Program-made: the position numbers and the translations under genes
Notes under the pieces: generated by a model
Database searches by the model: none
The model's input: only the letters and a program-made list of their open reading frames with translations
Told to the model about the DNA's origin: nothing
Assembly: GCF_019459225.1 (NCBI RefSeq)
Contig: NZ_JAIAZY010000024.1
Span: 1 to 64,000, forward strand
Direction: 5' to 3'
DNA from: Bacillus sp. IITD106
Lineage (GTDB): Bacteria; Bacillota; Bacilli; Bacillales; Bacillaceae_C
DNA length: 64,000 bases
Shown here: positions 38,010 to 47,687 of the stretch, piece after piece
How the letters are laid out: each line of letters opens with the position of its first letter
Position numbering within the stretch: position 1 is the stretch's first letter

Positions 38010-38046
38010 AAAGCTGCTCTCTTTTTTTAGGGAGCAGCTTTTATTT
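38010..38046. terminator. Bidirectional terminator after pepF
   Basis: AAGCTGCTC (38011-38019) pairs perfectly with GAGCAGCTT (38032-38040), with T-runs outside the stem on both strands. Confidence 0.85.
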
Positions 38047-38220
38047 ATGAAAACCACGAAACTTATTTCTGCTGTTAAGGAAAGTTAACAATATAAGCAA
38101 CGCAATAAAAAGTAGAGGAGATGTAATGTAAATCGGGATTAGATTCATCAGGCCGAGGATATTAATGAAAAAGCAGACAAAGATAAAAACGACCATCAAA
38201 CAAATGACAACTTTTCTCAG
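38041..38220 (-). CDS. Small two-helix membrane protein, 59 aa, possible CTG start
   Basis: The frame encodes RKVVICLMVVFIFVCFFINI, then LGLMNLIPIYITSPLLFIALLILLTFLNSRNKFRGFHK: two membrane helices and a basic tail. GAAAGGAGAAGGAGA lies directly before CTG (38218-38220). No ATG, GTG or TTG at a usable distance follows that site, and the next ATG is eight codons inside. CTG therefore seems the most probable start. The family is unknown. It sits between pepF and spxH, where B. subtilis has no gene. Confidence 0.55.
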   Translation of the reverse strand: MRKVVICLMVVFIFVCFFINILGLMNLIPIYITSPLLFIALLILLTFLNSRNKFRGFHK

Positions 38221-38344
38221 GTCTCCTTCTCCTTTCTTAAAAGTATTTAGTAATTTATATGCGAAAAAAATATTCGGTAATACTGATTTTCCAACGCGTA
38301 GTTCATAAAAAAATACCAGGCTAGATAACCTGGTATCGACATAT

Positions 38345-39172
38345 TTAAAGGCAATTCGCATTATATTTCCAAAAGCTTCCGTTTTTCGCATGGATTTTTT
38401 GTACCTTTTGTTGCAATTGTAATTTCTTCATTTGCTTTTCTATTTGCTGGATTGGTACATCATAAATTAAGGCGAGATCCTTTGATGCCATTATAGGATG
38501 ATTGGTTAAGAACAATTCAAGCGGAGGTTTCTCAGCTGGTTTTGGGAATCTTTCCAGCATTTCAGTTAAAAGTTGGACATAAATATCGTATGAATAAAGG
38601 CCAGTAATTTTTAACCCTTCATCTTCAATATTCTCGTTGAAAAAAACCATTGCCGGCATTTCATTTACTTCCATCTCGGAGGAAATTTTCAAGTCGCATT
38701 GAAATGCATTTGCTGAACTTTGTGAGTATACATCACGTATAAATTCTTCTAAATCTAGGCCAACATGTTTGGCGCACTGTTGAATGACATTTATATCTGT
38801 AATATCGGCATTTTCTACAAAGAGCAGCTCCTGCAGTCTTCGGATAAATCGAATCCCAGCTTTTTTTCCTTGTAGCTCAGCTGCTTTAATGCTTATGGCT
38901 GCTAAATGAGGTGTATAGGAGCATTGTTCATTTTGGTATTGGTACGTAATATTCTTTTTCCCCAAATTTCCACTTCTTCTATTCCAAACTGATAGATTTC
39001 CACATAATACGTATTTAAGTGTGAAATAATCCCCGTATTCAATTTGAAGCTTGTTTATTATTGGAGAAAGTGACCAGCATTCCGCGCAAAAAGGATCGAT
39101 AAACAAATAAATTTCCATAGGCTTATTGTCCATATAATGCGTTTGTTTTTTTGCTGACCTTTGTTTATTCAA
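38345..39172 (-). CDS. spxH: ClpXP adaptor protein SpxH (YjbH), DsbA-like
   Basis: SpxH delivers Spx to ClpXP for degradation. The 275-residue product has a thioredoxin-like DsbA fold starting MEIYLFIDPFCAECWSLSPIINKLQ with the CxxC motif CAEC. TTG 39172 is preferred, as AAAGGTGA lies 6-8 nt upstream; ATG 39178 touches that site. The start overlaps the 39-aa gene upstream by 4 nt. In B. subtilis the truncated globin gene yjbI follows, but it is not found here. Confidence 0.9.
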   Translation of the reverse strand: MNKQRSAKKQTHYMDNKPMEIYLFIDPFCAECWSLSPIINKLQIEYGDYFTLKYVLCGNLSVWNRRSGNLGKKNITYQYQNEQCSYTPHLAAISIKAAELQGKKAGIRFIRRLQELLFVENADITDINVIQQCAKHVGLDLEEFIRDVYSQSSANAFQCDLKISSEMEVNEMPAMVFFNENIEDEGLKITGLYSYDIYVQLLTEMLERFPKPAEKPPLELFLTNHPIMASKDLALIYDVPIQQIEKQMKKLQLQQKVQKIHAKNGSFWKYNANCL

Positions 39173-39288
39173 GACCATTCACCTTTAGTTATAGGTAATA
39201 TATCACGGTCCCTTTCAGCTATGACAATCGTTTTAACTTTTTTATTAGCACCAAATGCGTCATACGGCTTCATACGTTTCTCAACCAT
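39169..39288 (-). CDS. Small protein, 39 aa, translationally coupled to spxH
   Basis: ATG 39288 follows AAAGGAGCGATTCAT at good spacing. The product is MVEKRMKPYDAFGANKKVKT followed by an IVIAERDRDILPITKGEWS end. Its stop overlaps the spxH start, so it probably influences spxH translation. I do not recognise the sequence. The strong ribosome site, overlap and balanced composition favour a real gene. Confidence 0.6.
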   Translation of the reverse strand: MVEKRMKPYDAFGANKKVKTIVIAERDRDILPITKGEWS

Positions 39289-39380
39289 ATGAATCGCTCC
39301 TTTATCTAAAATTGTATATTTATTGTAGCAACCTGTACAGAATAACTCAAACAAATAGCACTGCAATGTAGAACTAAAAA

Positions 39381-39410
39381 TAAAAACTGCCCGATAGGAC
39401 TGGGCAGTGT
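39381..39410 (-). terminator. Terminator of yjbJ
   Basis: ACTGCCC (39386-39392) pairs with GGGCAGT (39402-39408), followed on the minus strand by TTTTTA. It lies just after the lytic transglycosylase gene. Confidence 0.8.
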
Positions 39411-39419
39411 GTATATTAA

Positions 39420-40076
39420 TTAACTATAAAATGTTTCGGTAACTTTCCTAACGTAGTTTTGTGTTTCTTTAAATGGCGGAATGCCACCATATTTATCAAC
39501 ATTTCCTGGTCCGGCATTATAGGCCGCAAGTGCTAGGACAAGGTTCCCTTCATATTTGTCGAGCATATTCCGTAAATACTTACTTCCTCCCATAATATTT
39601 TGCAATGGATCAAAAATATCAGTAACCCCAAGGCCTTTTGCTGTTTGTGGCATGAGCTGCATTAATCCTGATGCTCCAGCATGACTGACAACTGTAGAAT
39701 TAAAATTTGATTCATGCTTAATGATTGATTTTATGAGCTTAGCAGGGAGATTATACACCTCAGATGCTTTCTGGATAATTGCCTCTAAATTTTCTGGAAT
39801 CGTAGTATGAGTTGAAGTTGAGTTTGTTGCAATCGGAAAAGCACTTGGATTAGTAAAAACAGGTAGACTGCCCAAGTGCATTTGGTAAACGGCGCCTAAC
39901 GTATTCGTATTGATTGTTTGTGAAGCAGGAGCATTAACAGAGTTCATGACTGTTTGCTGTAACAACTCCGCAAAAGAATTATTTTCTTCGTTAAGTGATG
40001 AATGAGCGTTAACGCTTGAAAAACCTCTTAAAAGCTGAATATCAAGTATCGTTTTTAGTTGCCCAAGTGTATTCAT
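39420..40076 (-). CDS. yjbJ: Lytic transglycosylase (YjbJ-like)
   Basis: A 218-residue peptidoglycan-cleaving enzyme of the SLT type. The catalytic Glu lies in IKHESNFNSTVVSHAGASGLMQLMPQTA, followed by GLGVTDIFDPLQNIMGGSKYLRNML and ALAAYNAGPGNVDKYGGIPPFKETQNYV. The N-terminal 110 residues are low-complexity, and I see no classical signal peptide, as in B. subtilis YjbJ. Order yjbJ-yjbK is conserved. Confidence 0.9.
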   Translation of the reverse strand: MNTLGQLKTILDIQLLRGFSSVNAHSSLNEENNSFAELLQQTVMNSVNAPASQTINTNTLGAVYQMHLGSLPVFTNPSAFPIATNSTSTHTTIPENLEAIIQKASEVYNLPAKLIKSIIKHESNFNSTVVSHAGASGLMQLMPQTAKGLGVTDIFDPLQNIMGGSKYLRNMLDKYEGNLVLALAAYNAGPGNVDKYGGIPPFKETQNYVRKVTETFYS

Positions 40077-40156
40077 GTCAAAACATCCTTCTTTCCCGGT
40101 AAGCTTAGAAAGTATAAGTTTATATTATAGTGTATATTTTTGAATTTAAATTTTTA

Positions 40157-40372
40157 CTGTCCAGCTCCAGCGCCTATCGACTAGCAAACTTCTTGTCCTT
40201 CTCTTTTGCGTAAGTCAACATCGATTCGTCCTATCGGACTCATCGTGTTTCCTTTATCTCAGTCGAAGGCCGGAAAAGGAACGTCGACTAAAATCCGCCA
40301 CGTCCTGTGGCGACGTCGACGGACCCACATCCTGTGGGCCTGTACGTCGATGAGCAAGGCGCTTGCGCTTTT
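40157..40372 (-). repeat. Interspersed 3'UTR repeat, copy 4
   Basis: Read on the minus strand it starts AAAAGCGCAAGCGCC, 1 nt after the yjbK stop and in yjbK sense. It contains CAGGATG (40334-40328), CAGGACG (40307-40301) and TAGGACG (40233-40227). The end carries GGCGCTGGAGCTGGACAG, so GGCGCT pairs with AGCGCC at the start as short terminal inverted repeats. It is the most complete copy together with copy 1. Confidence 0.9.
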
Positions 40373-40373
40373 C

Positions 40374-40943
40374 TTATAAAGCATGATAGAGCCTACTTAT
40401 TTTATTATCGGCATTTCTTATCTCAATGTTAAATTTCTTTAGAAGCTCATAAAAGATTCTCTCGCCTTTTTCCCGATTATTAGTTTCATATTCTATTTCG
40501 AAATCCTCTTTATCAAGATAAAAGCTATGGTCAAATACGAGCTTACCTTTTTCGTACTCCACTTCCGCTCGGTCTGTCCGGAGTGTCCCAAAAAGGATAA
40601 GTTGATCTATAGGAATATTCATTTTTTGTATTTCGCCGCTAGCTTCCCCGATCGGCATATGAGCGTTGTTTATAAATGCTTTTGCTTCTGCCTCATTAAT
40701 ATAGTCATTGATTTCCAAAAGGCCATCCTCTATGGGCTTTTTTAACGTTAATTCATATTTATCAGGCAATACTCGTATACGTAAAGCTGCACCTAATTTC
40801 TTTAACGAAAAATCCTTGGTATCAAAATAGTGATTTGTCTGGGAGAAAAACATTTTTTTTGAAATATGAAAGGTTCGCAATAAATGCTGAAACTCAGCTT
40901 CCGTAACCATATTTTTAAATTCAATTTCGATATTTCTAGACAA
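40374..40943 (-). CDS. yjbK: CYTH-domain protein YjbK (inorganic triphosphatase type)
   Basis: The 189-residue product begins (M)SRNIEIEFKNMVTEAEF with the CYTH signature ExExK (EIEFK). Other conserved residues are in NHYFDTKDFSLKKLGAALRIRVLPDKYELTLKKP and the acidic EVEYEKGKLVFDHSFY strands. CYTH enzymes hydrolyse tripolyphosphate-type substrates. TTG 40943 follows GGAAGG by 7 nt and gives the family length. ATG 40961 lies before that site. Confidence 0.9.
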   Translation of the reverse strand: MSRNIEIEFKNMVTEAEFQHLLRTFHISKKMFFSQTNHYFDTKDFSLKKLGAALRIRVLPDKYELTLKKPIEDGLLEINDYINEAEAKAFINNAHMPIGEASGEIQKMNIPIDQLILFGTLRTDRAEVEYEKGKLVFDHSFYLDKEDFEIEYETNNREKGERIFYELLKKFNIEIRNADNKISRLYHAL

Positions 40944-41087
40944 TTTCAGCCTTCCTTCCATATATGTCTAATCCTATTATTACCATATTAAAGATGTATT
41001 TCAATAATTGTTGATACAAACTTTAAGAAATAATTGTTTATGCTAAAATAAAAGAGGTAATTCTTTCTAAATTGAGGTGACTTTTTA

Positions 41088-41741
41088 GTGAACCACTGGG
41101 ATCAATTTTTAGCTCCATATAAACAAGCGATAGATGAATTGAAAATTAAATTAAAAGGAATGAGAAGCCAATTTGAGCTTGAACATATACATTCCCCGAT
41201 TGAATTTGTAACTGGGCGGGTAAAGCCAATTGCCAGCATTTTGGATAAGGCAAAACAAAAAAATATACCACTTGATAAAATAGAGACAGAAATGCAAGAT
41301 ATAGCAGGTCTAAGAATGATGTGTCAATTTGTGGACGATATTGAAACAGTTGTTAAGCTGCTAAGACAGAGAAATGATTTCCGAATCATGGAGGAGCGGA
41401 ATTATATATCAAATAAAAAACCGAGTGGATATCGTTCGTACCACGTTGTGATCGAATATCCCGTCCAAACGATACGCGGCGAGAAAAAAATATTGGCGGA
41501 AATTCAAATCCGAACACTTGCGATGAACTTTTGGGCAACAATTGAGCACTCGCTAAACTATAAATATAAAGGTCAATTCCCAGAAGAGATTAATAAAAGG
41601 CTGCAAGGCGCTGCGGAGGCAGCCTTTCGTCTAGATGAGGAAATGTCGCAAATTAAAGAGGAGATTCAAGAAGCGCAAGTATATTTTACGAAAAATAAAG
41701 AAGCCGTTAAAAAGCTGGAGAAAAAAACGGATTATCGATAA
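41088..41741 (+). CDS. relQ: Small alarmone synthetase RelQ (GTP pyrophosphokinase YjbM)
   Basis: A single-domain (p)ppGpp synthetase of 217 residues (GTG start after GAGGTG). Conserved synthetase elements are FVTGRVKPIASILDK, DIAGLRMMCQFVDDI, the G-loop with GYRSYHVVIEYPV, and AEIQIRTLAMNFWATIEHSLNYKY. No hydrolase or TGS/ACT domains are present. It makes alarmones constitutively or under cell-wall stress in relatives. Operon with nadK and yjbO. Confidence 0.96.
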   Translation: MNHWDQFLAPYKQAIDELKIKLKGMRSQFELEHIHSPIEFVTGRVKPIASILDKAKQKNIPLDKIETEMQDIAGLRMMCQFVDDIETVVKLLRQRNDFRIMEERNYISNKKPSGYRSYHVVIEYPVQTIRGEKKILAEIQIRTLAMNFWATIEHSLNYKYKGQFPEEINKRLQGAAEAAFRLDEEMSQIKEEIQEAQVYFTKNKEAVKKLEKKTDYR

Positions 41742-41765
41742 CTTTTGTTAGAAAGGATGAGAACA

Positions 41766-42566
41766 GTGAAATTTGCGATCACATCGAAAGGAAATCCAAC
41801 GTCAAATGCATTAATGCATAAAATGAGAACGTATTTGCAGGATTTTGAAATGGTCTATGACGAAGATCAACCGGATATCGTTATTTCCGTTGGTGGGGAC
41901 GGAACGTTGCTATATGCGTTTCACCGTTATAGTTCAAGATTGGATAAAACGGCTTTCGTAGGAGTACATACTGGACATCTCGGCTTTTATGCTGATTGGG
42001 TGCCGAGCGAGATTGAAAAACTTGTAATAGCGATTGCGAAAACTCCATATCAAATTGTAGAATACCCACTACTAGAAGTTTTGATTCGCTATCGCCATGG
42101 CGGGAAAGAAACTCGATATTTAGGATTAAATGAATCTACAGTTAAAAGTCTTGTTGGAACACTTGTTATGGACGTGGAAATACGTGGTGATCATTTTGAG
42201 CGTTTTCGTGGCGATGGTTTATGTGTCTCTACTCCATCAGGAAGTACAGCATATAATAAAGCATTAGGTGGTGCTATTATTCATCCATCTCTTCACTCCA
42301 TACAGCTTGCAGAAATGGCATCGATTAATAATAAAGTATTCCGGACAGTTGGGTCACCGCTTATATTACCAGAACATCACACTCTTGTATTAAAACCGGT
42401 TAAAACATTTGATTTTCATGTAACCGTTGATCATCTAACGGTAATGCACCGTGACGTAAAGTCTATCCAATTTCGAGTGGCAGAAGAAAAAATACGATTT
42501 GCGAGATTCCGTCCATTCCCATTTTGGAAAAGGGTTCATGATTCATTTATTTCAGATGGAGATTAA
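41766..42566 (+). CDS. nadK: NAD kinase
   Basis: Phosphorylates NAD to NADP. The 266-residue protein starts (M)[19 protein letters not shown] and has the catalytic [13 protein letters not shown] motif, NESTVKS and [24 protein letters not shown] 41766 follows GAAAGGA by 8 nt and gives the usual length; a TTG at 41745 is upstream of that site. It lies between relQ and yjbO. Confidence 0.96.
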   Translation: MKFAITSKGNPTSNALMHKMRTYLQDFEMVYDEDQPDIVISVGGDGTLLYAFHRYSSRLDKTAFVGVHTGHLGFYADWVPSEIEKLVIAIAKTPYQIVEYPLLEVLIRYRHGGKETRYLGLNESTVKSLVGTLVMDVEIRGDHFERFRGDGLCVSTPSGSTAYNKALGGAIIHPSLHSIQLAEMASINNKVFRTVGSPLILPEHHTLVLKPVKTFDFHVTVDHLTVMHRDVKSIQFRVAEEKIRFARFRPFPFWKRVHDSFISDGD

Positions 42567-42570
42567 TAAC

Positions 42571-43467
42571 ATGCATCCATATTCATTAAAATGGACCATT
42601 AGTAAAAGTGATGCTGGTCAAATCATCAAAGAATTTTTAAAATCTAAAGGAATATCGAAGCGAGCATTAACTGATATTAAATTTACTGGCGGTTCGATAA
42701 AGGTAAATGGGCAAGAACAAAATGTTCTTCATCTTCTTAAAGAATCCGATGAATTGGTTGTTGAATTTCCACCAGAAGAAGTAAATGAAAAGATGAGAGG
42801 GGAAGACATACCTCTTTCTATTTCCTATGAAGATGAAGATATCATTGTCGTAGAAAAGCCAGCTTTTATGAGCACGATTCCATCACGAGATCATCCGTCA
42901 GGAAGTCTTGCAAATGCACTCGTACATCATTATGAACGAACAGGCAATCTTTCAGCAGTACATATTGTAACAAGATTGGACCGAAATACATCTGGTTTAG
43001 TACTTATTGCGAAACATCGCCATGCCCATCATTTACTAAGCTTACAGCAACAAAAAGGAAAGATTAAAAGATATTATGAAGCATTTGCGGAAAATGCATT
43101 CAATAAAAAGGAAGGCAGTATTCATGCACCGATTGGAAGAAATCCATCTAGTATAATTGAAAGGGAAGTAAGGATGGATGGACAAAGGGCAGTTACTCAT
43201 TATAAAGTAGTTCGGAATTATCCACAATTTTCCCATATAAGATTAGAACTGGAAACGGGCAGGACTCATCAAATAAGAGTGCATATGGCTTATATTGGGC
43301 ATCCTTTGCTTGGCGACGATTTATACGGCGGAAATCATGCCTTCATTAATCGCCAAGCCTTGCATTGTAAAGAAATACATTTTGTCCACCCTTTAAAACA
43401 AGTAAAACTTTCTTTTTCCGCCCCGCTTCCAATGGATATGGAAACACTACTTAAGAAGGAAAATTAG
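42571..43467 (+). CDS. RluA/RluD-family pseudouridine synthase (YjbO)
   Basis: A 298-residue RNA modification enzyme. An S4-like N-terminal domain ([39 protein letters not shown]) is followed by the catalytic domain with Asp in [17 protein letters not shown] and the [26 protein letters not shown] motif. The ATG at 42571 follows TGGAG. The exact uridine modified is not predictable from sequence. The last 17 bp overlap the convergent prpE. Confidence 0.93.
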   Translation: MHPYSLKWTISKSDAGQIIKEFLKSKGISKRALTDIKFTGGSIKVNGQEQNVLHLLKESDELVVEFPPEEVNEKMRGEDIPLSISYEDEDIIVVEKPAFMSTIPSRDHPSGSLANALVHHYERTGNLSAVHIVTRLDRNTSGLVLIAKHRHAHHLLSLQQQKGKIKRYYEAFAENAFNKKEGSIHAPIGRNPSSIIEREVRMDGQRAVTHYKVVRNYPQFSHIRLELETGRTHQIRVHMAYIGHPLLGDDLYGGNHAFINRQALHCKEIHFVHPLKQVKLSFSAPLPMDMETLLKKEN

Positions 43468-44191
43468 TAAATTTTTCATTGACAAGTGGCATGCTTGAAG
43501 GAACAGAGATTGTTTTCATTTCGGGATATCTGAGTGCCGTCAGTTTTCCACCAAAGACGGCTCCAGTATCTATATTTATCGTTTTTCCAATAAGTCTTGG
43601 CTCGCGAACTGGAGTGTGACCGTATACGATGAAGGGCTTCCCTTTATAATGTTTTGCCCAGTCTCGGCGAACGGGCATTCCATTAGGAAGGGTTTCTCCC
43701 GTTACATCTCCATATAAAACAAATGATTTAACACTTTTATTGTTTTTACCGATATAATCTGCTCTAATCCCAGCATGTGCAATTACGAGTTTTTCGTCGT
43801 CGAGGACATAATAAAGTGGAGAAACTTCATATAGCTCTGTAAACATTTTTTGATATTGATTCCGTTCTTTTTGTGAGCGTTGATTTAGTTCTGCAACGGT
43901 TGTTTCTAGTCCATGGGTGATCTGTATGTTCCTTCCGAGAAAATACCGATATAATTTATTGCAATGGTTCCCGGGAACGTAATAGGCTCCATTGTATTTC
44001 CATAGTTTCCAAACAACTTCAATCATTTTTAAAGAATCAGGTCCCCGATCTGTAATATCACCAACAAAAGCTATTTTTCTGTTCTCTGCATGGGTAGGAA
44101 TACCACTTTCCCACGAGTAATCCATCTTTTTCGTAAGAGTGACAAATTCATCATAGCATCCATGTACATCTCCAATAATATCGATATTCAA
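43451..44191 (-). CDS. prpE: Bis(5'-nucleosyl)-tetraphosphatase PrpE
   Basis: A calcineurin-type metallophosphatase of 246 residues. Motifs are [35 protein letters not shown] and IVYGHTPV, all intact. In B. subtilis it hydrolyses diadenosine tetraphosphate and is linked to spore germination. TTG 44191 is chosen because GAGGTG lies 6-7 nt upstream and the protein then starts [10 protein letters not shown], as in homologues. The frame further upstream has no site. Confidence 0.93.
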   Translation of the reverse strand: MNIDIIGDVHGCYDEFVTLTKKMDYSWESGIPTHAENRKIAFVGDITDRGPDSLKMIEVVWKLWKYNGAYYVPGNHCNKLYRYFLGRNIQITHGLETTVAELNQRSQKERNQYQKMFTELYEVSPLYYVLDDEKLVIAHAGIRADYIGKNNKSVKSFVLYGDVTGETLPNGMPVRRDWAKHYKGKPFIVYGHTPVREPRLIGKTINIDTGAVFGGKLTALRYPEMKTISVPSSMPLVNEKFTNFPS

Positions 44192-44304
44192 ACCATTCAC
44201 CTCACAATAAAATATATCGAATGATGTATATTTTCTTTCAATTTTTAGCGACAAATGTATATAGATTTGTTAGGATAGTGTAGACAAAAGGGAAGGAGGA
44301 GTCA

Positions 44305-45681
44305 ATGATGGACAATGGATTTGAAGCAAATACCCAAATAAATGAAGAACTTCTCAATAAAACAATAGTGGAAGATGATATTCTTGGATTTCGAGAGGAG
44401 TTCCTGACTCTTCACCCGTATGACCAAGCGCAATTTTTTTACAAATTATCTCCAGAAGATCGAATAAAAATTTATAATTTCCTATCTCCCAAAGAGCTTG
44501 CCGACTTTTTTGAAATGCTCGAAATAGAGGATCATGAATATAAAGATATTTTAGCGGAAATGGAGCCTAAATATGCGGCTGATATGCTTGCTAATATGTT
44601 CACCGATAATGCCGTTGACGTTTTAAATAACTTGGGTAAGGATCAAACTGTAAGTTATTTATCTATTATGGACCATACGGCCGCTCAAGAAATAAAAGGC
44701 TTGCTTCATTATGAGGAATATACAGCTGGAAGTATTATGACGACTGAATTTATAGCTATTTCAGCGAATCAAACAGTCCGTTCAGCTATGTATATTTTAA
44801 AGAAGGAAGCACCTAAAGCTGAAACCATCTACTATGTTTATGTAATAGATGAGGATGGTAGGCTTGTCGGCGTCATTTCTCTTCGTGATTTAATCATTAG
44901 CAGTGATGATACGATGATTTCAGATATCATGTTTGATCGGATTGTATCCATTTCTGTGAGTGCTGACCAGGAAGAAGCTGCTAAACAGATGAGAGACTAT
45001 GATTTACTTGCTTTGCCTGTAGTTGATTTTCAAAATCACTTACTTGGAATCATTACAGTCGATGATATTATCGACGTTATTGACGAAGAAGCATCTGATG
45101 ACTATTCAAAACTTGCAGGTGTTTCCGACATGGACACGATTGATAAAAATCCATTTGCTGCTGCGAAAAAAAGATTGCCATGGCTGATCATTTTGTTGTT
45201 CTTGGGGATGTTTACGGCAAGCCTTATTGGAAGATTTGAGGATACTTTAAGTAAAGTTCCAATTGTTGCGGTCTTTATTCCACTTATTGCTGGAATGGCG
45301 GGCAACACAGGGACTCAGAGCTTGGCCGTTGCAGTACGAGGTATTGCAACTGGAGAACTAGAAGAAGCAAATAAATTTAAACTCATTTTGAGAGAATCAG
45401 GTACAGGATTGATTACAGGAACGATATGCGGAGTGTTAGTATCTATTATTGTATACGTATGGAAAGGTGAACTATTACTTGGCTTTCTTGTAGGGGTTGC
45501 CATTCTTGCATCATTATTTGTCGCTACTTTAGCGGGTTCTCTCGTTCCATTGGCGATGCATAAATTTAAAATTGATCCTGCCGTTGCTTCGGGGCCATTC
45601 ATAACAACGATGAATGATATTACTTCCATTCTCATATACTTTGGTTTGGCTACGATGTTTATGAATTATTTAATTCACTAG
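44305..45681 (+). CDS. mgtE: Magnesium transporter MgtE
   Basis: A 458-residue Mg2+ channel. An N-terminal superhelical MgtE domain (FLTLHPYDQAQFFYKLSPEDR...) is followed by two CBS domains (LHYEEYTAGSIMTTEFIAIS...; DIMFDRIVSISVSADQEEAAK...). Five membrane helices begin at LPWLIILLFLGMFTASLIGRFED and include the pore segment AGMAGNTGTQSLAVAVRGIATGEL. GGAAGGAGGAG precedes the ATG. The 113 nt to the divergent prpE are too short for an M-box riboswitch, and none is seen. Confidence 0.96.
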   Translation: MMDNGFEANTQINEELLNKTIVEDDILGFREEFLTLHPYDQAQFFYKLSPEDRIKIYNFLSPKELADFFEMLEIEDHEYKDILAEMEPKYAADMLANMFTDNAVDVLNNLGKDQTVSYLSIMDHTAAQEIKGLLHYEEYTAGSIMTTEFIAISANQTVRSAMYILKKEAPKAETIYYVYVIDEDGRLVGVISLRDLIISSDDTMISDIMFDRIVSISVSADQEEAAKQMRDYDLLALPVVDFQNHLLGIITVDDIIDVIDEEASDDYSKLAGVSDMDTIDKNPFAAAKKRLPWLIILLFLGMFTASLIGRFEDTLSKVPIVAVFIPLIAGMAGNTGTQSLAVAVRGIATGELEEANKFKLILRESGTGLITGTICGVLVSIIVYVWKGELLLGFLVGVAILASLFVATLAGSLVPLAMHKFKIDPAVASGPFITTMNDITSILIYFGLATMFMNYLIH

Positions 45682-45718
45682 TAAACTGAAACAACCTTAT
45701 TGAAAGTTGGTACACCAT

Positions 45719-47572
45719 ATGGAACAGGAATCTTCTTTGCTTTCACTCGTAATTGTATTAGTTGTGGCATTTATCACTCCATTCTTATTGCACCGTTTCC
45801 GTCTTACATTTTTGCCAGTTGTCATTGCTGAAATCATTATGGGCTTAATCATCGGTAAAAGTGGGCTGAATGTTGTACAGGACGGTTCATGGTTAAATAC
45901 GCTCTCGACTCTAGGATTTATCTTTTTAATGTTTTTAAGCGGGTTAGAAATTGACTTCTCTGCTTTTAAAACGAATAAAAAGAAAATAGTATTGCCAAGT
46001 GGAAAATTGGAACCGAATCGATTAGCTGTTTCTTTGATTATTTTCATCGGCATTTTTATCTTATCAATTGGATTGTCTTTTCTATTTGTAAAAATCGGAT
46101 TAATTGATAATGTTTTCTTAATGACGTTAATTATTTCGACTATATCATTAGGAGTGGTCGTTCCTACTTTGAAAGAAGCAAATGTGTTAAAAACGGGAAT
46201 TGGCCAAATTATTTTACTCGTTGCCGTAATTGCGGATCTTGTCACGATGATATTACTTGCCATTTTTGTATCAGTTTCCAGCGAAAGTGAAGGAAATATG
46301 TGGCTATTGCTCCTTTTATTTGCTGCAGGGCTGGTACTATATGTAATTGGCAGTAGACTTAAAAATCGCCCAATTATTGAGAGATTATCAACGGGAACCG
46401 TGCAAATAGGGACGAGAGCTATTTTTACATTAATCATTGTCCTCGTGGCGTTATCAGAATCAGTAGGTGCTGAAAATATTTTAGGTGCTTTTTTGGCTGG
46501 AACATTAGTGTCTTTATTGAAGCCGAAACAAGAGTTGGTGCAGCAGCTCGATTCATTTGGTTATGGATTTTTAATTCCCATTTTCTTTGTGATGGTTGGT
46601 GTTGAACTTGATTTATGGTCGCTTTTGAGTGATAAAAATTTGTTGCTGTTAATTCCGTTATTATTATTGGCACTCCTTGCTTCAAAAATCTTTCCAGTCT
46701 TCATTTTAAGAAAATGGTATGATACAAAAACGGTTGTAGCCTCGGCTTTCTTGCTTACGTCTACATTATCCCTTGTCATTGCTGCGGCGAAAATTGCAGA
46801 GCGGATCAATGTAATTACACCTGAAATGAGCGGAACATTTATATTAGTTGCAGTCATCTCATGTATTATTACACCGATTTTCTTTAAAAAATGGTTTCCG
46901 AAAGAAAATGGGTATGAGAGAAAACTTAAATTGGCTTTAATAGGAGCAAATCAATTGACTCTACCAGTATCTAAAGAACTAAGTGATAAACAATTTGACT
47001 CAACCGTTTATCATAAAAAATGGGAGAAGGTAGAAACGCAAAGTTCAGACTCAATCTTTAATATTGTGTACGTCCAAGACTATGAAAACCTCGAGCTAGA
47101 AAAAGCAGGTGTATTTGATTCAGATATTATGTTTATGTCGACTGGGGATGAAAAGCAAAATGCTGCTTTGGCTATTGAAGCAAAGAATCGTGGGATTGAA
47201 AGAGTGATTGCGAGAATAGAAAGCCCCGAGCTGGCAAAGCAGTTAAAGGAATACGAAATCGAAGTATTTTCAACTATTTTGTCTACAACAGCTTTACTAA
47301 AAGCATTAATAGAATCGCCGAAAGTGGCGCAAATCATGACGAATGGTGAAACTGCACTATATGAAATAGTGATGCTAAATAGTCATTATGCACATATGAC
47401 ATTAAGAGAATTTCCGTTTATGGGTGATGTCATAGTCGTAAGAATATTTAGGGGAAATGATTCTTTAGTTCCTTATGGAGATACCGAATTACTAATGGAA
47501 GATCGCTTAATTGTGACAGGGTCGAAAGAATATGTGGATCATTTAATGAAAGAACTCCAGTATAACATCTAG
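45719..47572 (+). CDS. CPA2-family cation/proton antiporter with RCK domains (YjbQ-like)
   Basis: A 617-residue protein. About 12 N-terminal membrane helices form a Na+/H+ exchanger domain, with the KEFB-type LSGLEIDFSAF and ENILGAFLAGTLVSLLKP regions. A cytosolic TrkA-N domain follows from about residue 405 (KLALIGANQLTLPVSKEL). A TrkA-C domain ends the chain (LYEIVMLNSHYAHMTLREFPFMGDVIVVRIFRG). Likely K+(Na+)/H+ antiport gated by nucleotide or ions. ATG 45719 is chosen, though the ribosome site is weak. Confidence 0.9.
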   Translation: MEQESSLLSLVIVLVVAFITPFLLHRFRLTFLPVVIAEIIMGLIIGKSGLNVVQDGSWLNTLSTLGFIFLMFLSGLEIDFSAFKTNKKKIVLPSGKLEPNRLAVSLIIFIGIFILSIGLSFLFVKIGLIDNVFLMTLIISTISLGVVVPTLKEANVLKTGIGQIILLVAVIADLVTMILLAIFVSVSSESEGNMWLLLLLFAAGLVLYVIGSRLKNRPIIERLSTGTVQIGTRAIFTLIIVLVALSESVGAENILGAFLAGTLVSLLKPKQELVQQLDSFGYGFLIPIFFVMVGVELDLWSLLSDKNLLLLIPLLLLALLASKIFPVFILRKWYDTKTVVASAFLLTSTLSLVIAAAKIAERINVITPEMSGTFILVAVISCIITPIFFKKWFPKENGYERKLKLALIGANQLTLPVSKELSDKQFDSTVYHKKWEKVETQSSDSIFNIVYVQDYENLELEKAGVFDSDIMFMSTGDEKQNAALAIEAKNRGIERVIARIESPELAKQLKEYEIEVFSTILSTTALLKALIESPKVAQIMTNGETALYEIVMLNSHYAHMTLREFPFMGDVIVVRIFRGNDSLVPYGDTELLMEDRLIVTGSKEYVDHLMKELQYNI

Positions 47573-47597
47573 AGAGGTAATCCTTTATCAATCATGC

Positions 47598-47644
47598 TTT
47601 ACAATTTTGAAAGTTATCATGTATGATTAGGACTAGGTACTAAT
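47598..47644 (+). promoter_or_regulatory. fabI promoter with FapR operator
   Basis: TTTACA (47598-47603) and TATGAT (47622-47627) are 18 bp apart. The sequence ATTAGGACTAGGTACTAAT (47626-47644) overlaps the -10. It is the inverse of the FapR-type site before fabH, so fabI and fabHF are probably controlled together. Confidence 0.8.
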
Positions 47645-47687
47645 AACTTGTAAAAACTTTTTAGATTGATAATAAGGGGATGATTAA

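Noticed and set aside
44192-44304. M-box riboswitch before mgtE
   Set aside because: Only about 113 nt separate prpE and mgtE, and no conserved M-box helices are visible.
45697-46437. Long minus-strand frame opposite the CPA2 antiporter
   Set aside because: It is the antisense shadow of a real, motif-rich gene, has low-complexity Ser/Asn/Ile content and no ribosome site.
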